Assembly (NCBI GenBank): GCA_008501565.1
Contig: QQUL01000130.1
Span: 1-6,249 of the forward strand
Direction of reading: 5' to 3'
Length of the DNA: 6,249 bases
Origin: Armatimonadota bacterium
GTDB lineage: Bacteria; Actinomycetota; Acidimicrobiia; Spongiisociales; UBA5794
The notes beneath the pieces are model-generated. The model was not told where the DNA came from and ran no database searches. It was given only the letters and a program-made list of their open reading frames with translations. A program made the position numbers and the translations under genes. Positions 5,812 through 6,249 of this stretch are shown one piece after another. Position 1 is the first letter of the stretch; every line of letters starts with the position of its first letter.

Positions 5812-6249
5812 ATGGGTTGGACAGCGAACGACATTCCCGACCAGACAGGGCGGATTGCAATGGTCACCGGGGCCAACGGGGGTCTCGGGCTGGAGACCTC
5901 CCGGGCTCTCGCCGCCAAGGGCTGCCACGTGGTCATGGCCGCACGCAACCAGACGAAGGCGCAGCAGGCTTTCGAGGACATACGCGCTGGCCAACCTGAG
6001 GCCTCGATCGAGGTCCGTGAGCTCAATCTCGGGTCGCTGTCTTCTGTCGAGACACTGGCGAACGGAGTACTCACTGACTTCGACCGACTCGATCTTCTCA
6101 TCAACAACGCCGGGGTCATGGGTATCCCGCGGGCCGAAACCTCCGACGGCTTCGAGATGCAGTTCGGCGTCAACCACCTGGGCCACTACGCCCTCACCGC
6201 CCGACTGCTCCCTCTGCTCACCGCCACCTCCGGCTCCCGCGTCGTGGCC
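5812..6249 (+). CDS. Short-chain dehydrogenase/reductase, retinol-dehydrogenase-like (3' end beyond window)
   Basis: The first 146 residues of an NAD(P)-dependent oxidoreductase are present; the frame is open to the window end and the gene is cut there. The nucleotide-binding motif TGANGGLG is at 19-26 and R45 after the second beta strand suggests NADP preference. NNAG is at 98-101 and the active-site asparagine lies in GVNHLGHY (N121). The catalytic Tyr-x-x-x-Lys would fall past the cut. The pattern (LINNAGVMG, then FEMQFGVNHLGHYALT) fits the retinol dehydrogenase / protochlorophyllide reductase-like branch of SDRs. The usual Asp after beta 4 is Asn here (N72). The start is supported by AGGAG at a six-base spacing. 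The gene diverges from the alkylsulfatase, so oxidation of the released alcohol is a possible role, by inference only. Confidence 0.9.
   Translation, partial: MGWTANDIPDQTGRIAMVTGANGGLGLETSRALAAKGCHVVMAARNQTKAQQAFEDIRAGQPEASIEVRELNLGSLSSVETLANGVLTDFDRLDLLINNAGVMGIPRAETSDGFEMQFGVNHLGHYALTARLLPLLTATSGSRVVA

Noticed and set aside
5641..6186. Minus-strand 181-codon open frame spanning the divergent promoter and antisense to the SDR
   Set aside because: It crosses the promoter/operator region and is antisense to an SDR with intact motifs; it is a shadow frame.

Overview
The window looks like actinobacterial DNA. It is moderately GC-rich, uses GTG and TTG starts behind good Shine-Dalgarno sites, and one gene appears to be leaderless. 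Its gene content (a class III alkylsulfatase, a retinol-dehydrogenase-like SDR, a Dph6-type ATP pyrophosphatase) also fits Actinobacteria. The taxon is inferred by eye, not established.

The layout divides at a tRNA remnant. Positions 2570-2616 hold only the 3' part of a tRNA-Ile(GAU): anticodon arm, variable loop, T arm and acceptor 3' strand. There is no D arm or 5' acceptor strand. This is the usual footprint of the distal attachment site (attR) of an element integrated into a tRNA gene. By that geometry the DNA to the left (1 to about 2569) is the mobile or accessory side and the DNA to the right (about 2617-6249) is host chromosome. No integrase lies in the window.

Left side (accessory): a stretch of about 350 bases without a convincing gene starts with a motif resembling a tRNA-Arg(ACG) anticodon arm. 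It is followed by a minus-strand pair: a class II Fic-domain AMP-transferase-like protein (888-2069) and, 48 bp further downstream, a small protein with two predicted zinc knuckle pairs (351-839). The fic start codon directly abuts an imperfect tandem repeat of about 40 bp carrying a -10-like element in each copy. This suggests a duplicated promoter or operator and leaderless translation. Between fic and the tRNA remnant there is about 300 bp with no recognisable gene, then a cluster of short direct and inverted repeats (2445-2526) that could be integrase arm sites.

Right side (chromosomal): on the minus strand lie a Dph6/DUF71 ATP-pyrophosphatase-family protein (2780-3484) and a 630-residue SdsA1-like alkylsulfatase with all metal ligands present (3752-5644, TTG start). 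Diverging from the sulfatase on the plus strand is an SDR oxidoreductase (5812 to the window end, truncated by it). The SDR has a near-consensus promoter whose spacer holds a 14-bp palindrome, suggesting control by a TetR-type repressor. A plausible but unproven joint role is sulfate-ester hydrolysis by the sulfatase followed by oxidation of the released alcohol by the SDR.

I found no CRISPR array, IS element or clearly novel multi-gene system. The most interesting points are the attachment-site boundary with its repeats, the duplicated control region of fic with the Fic/zinc-ribbon pair, and the operator in the sulfatase/SDR divergent region.
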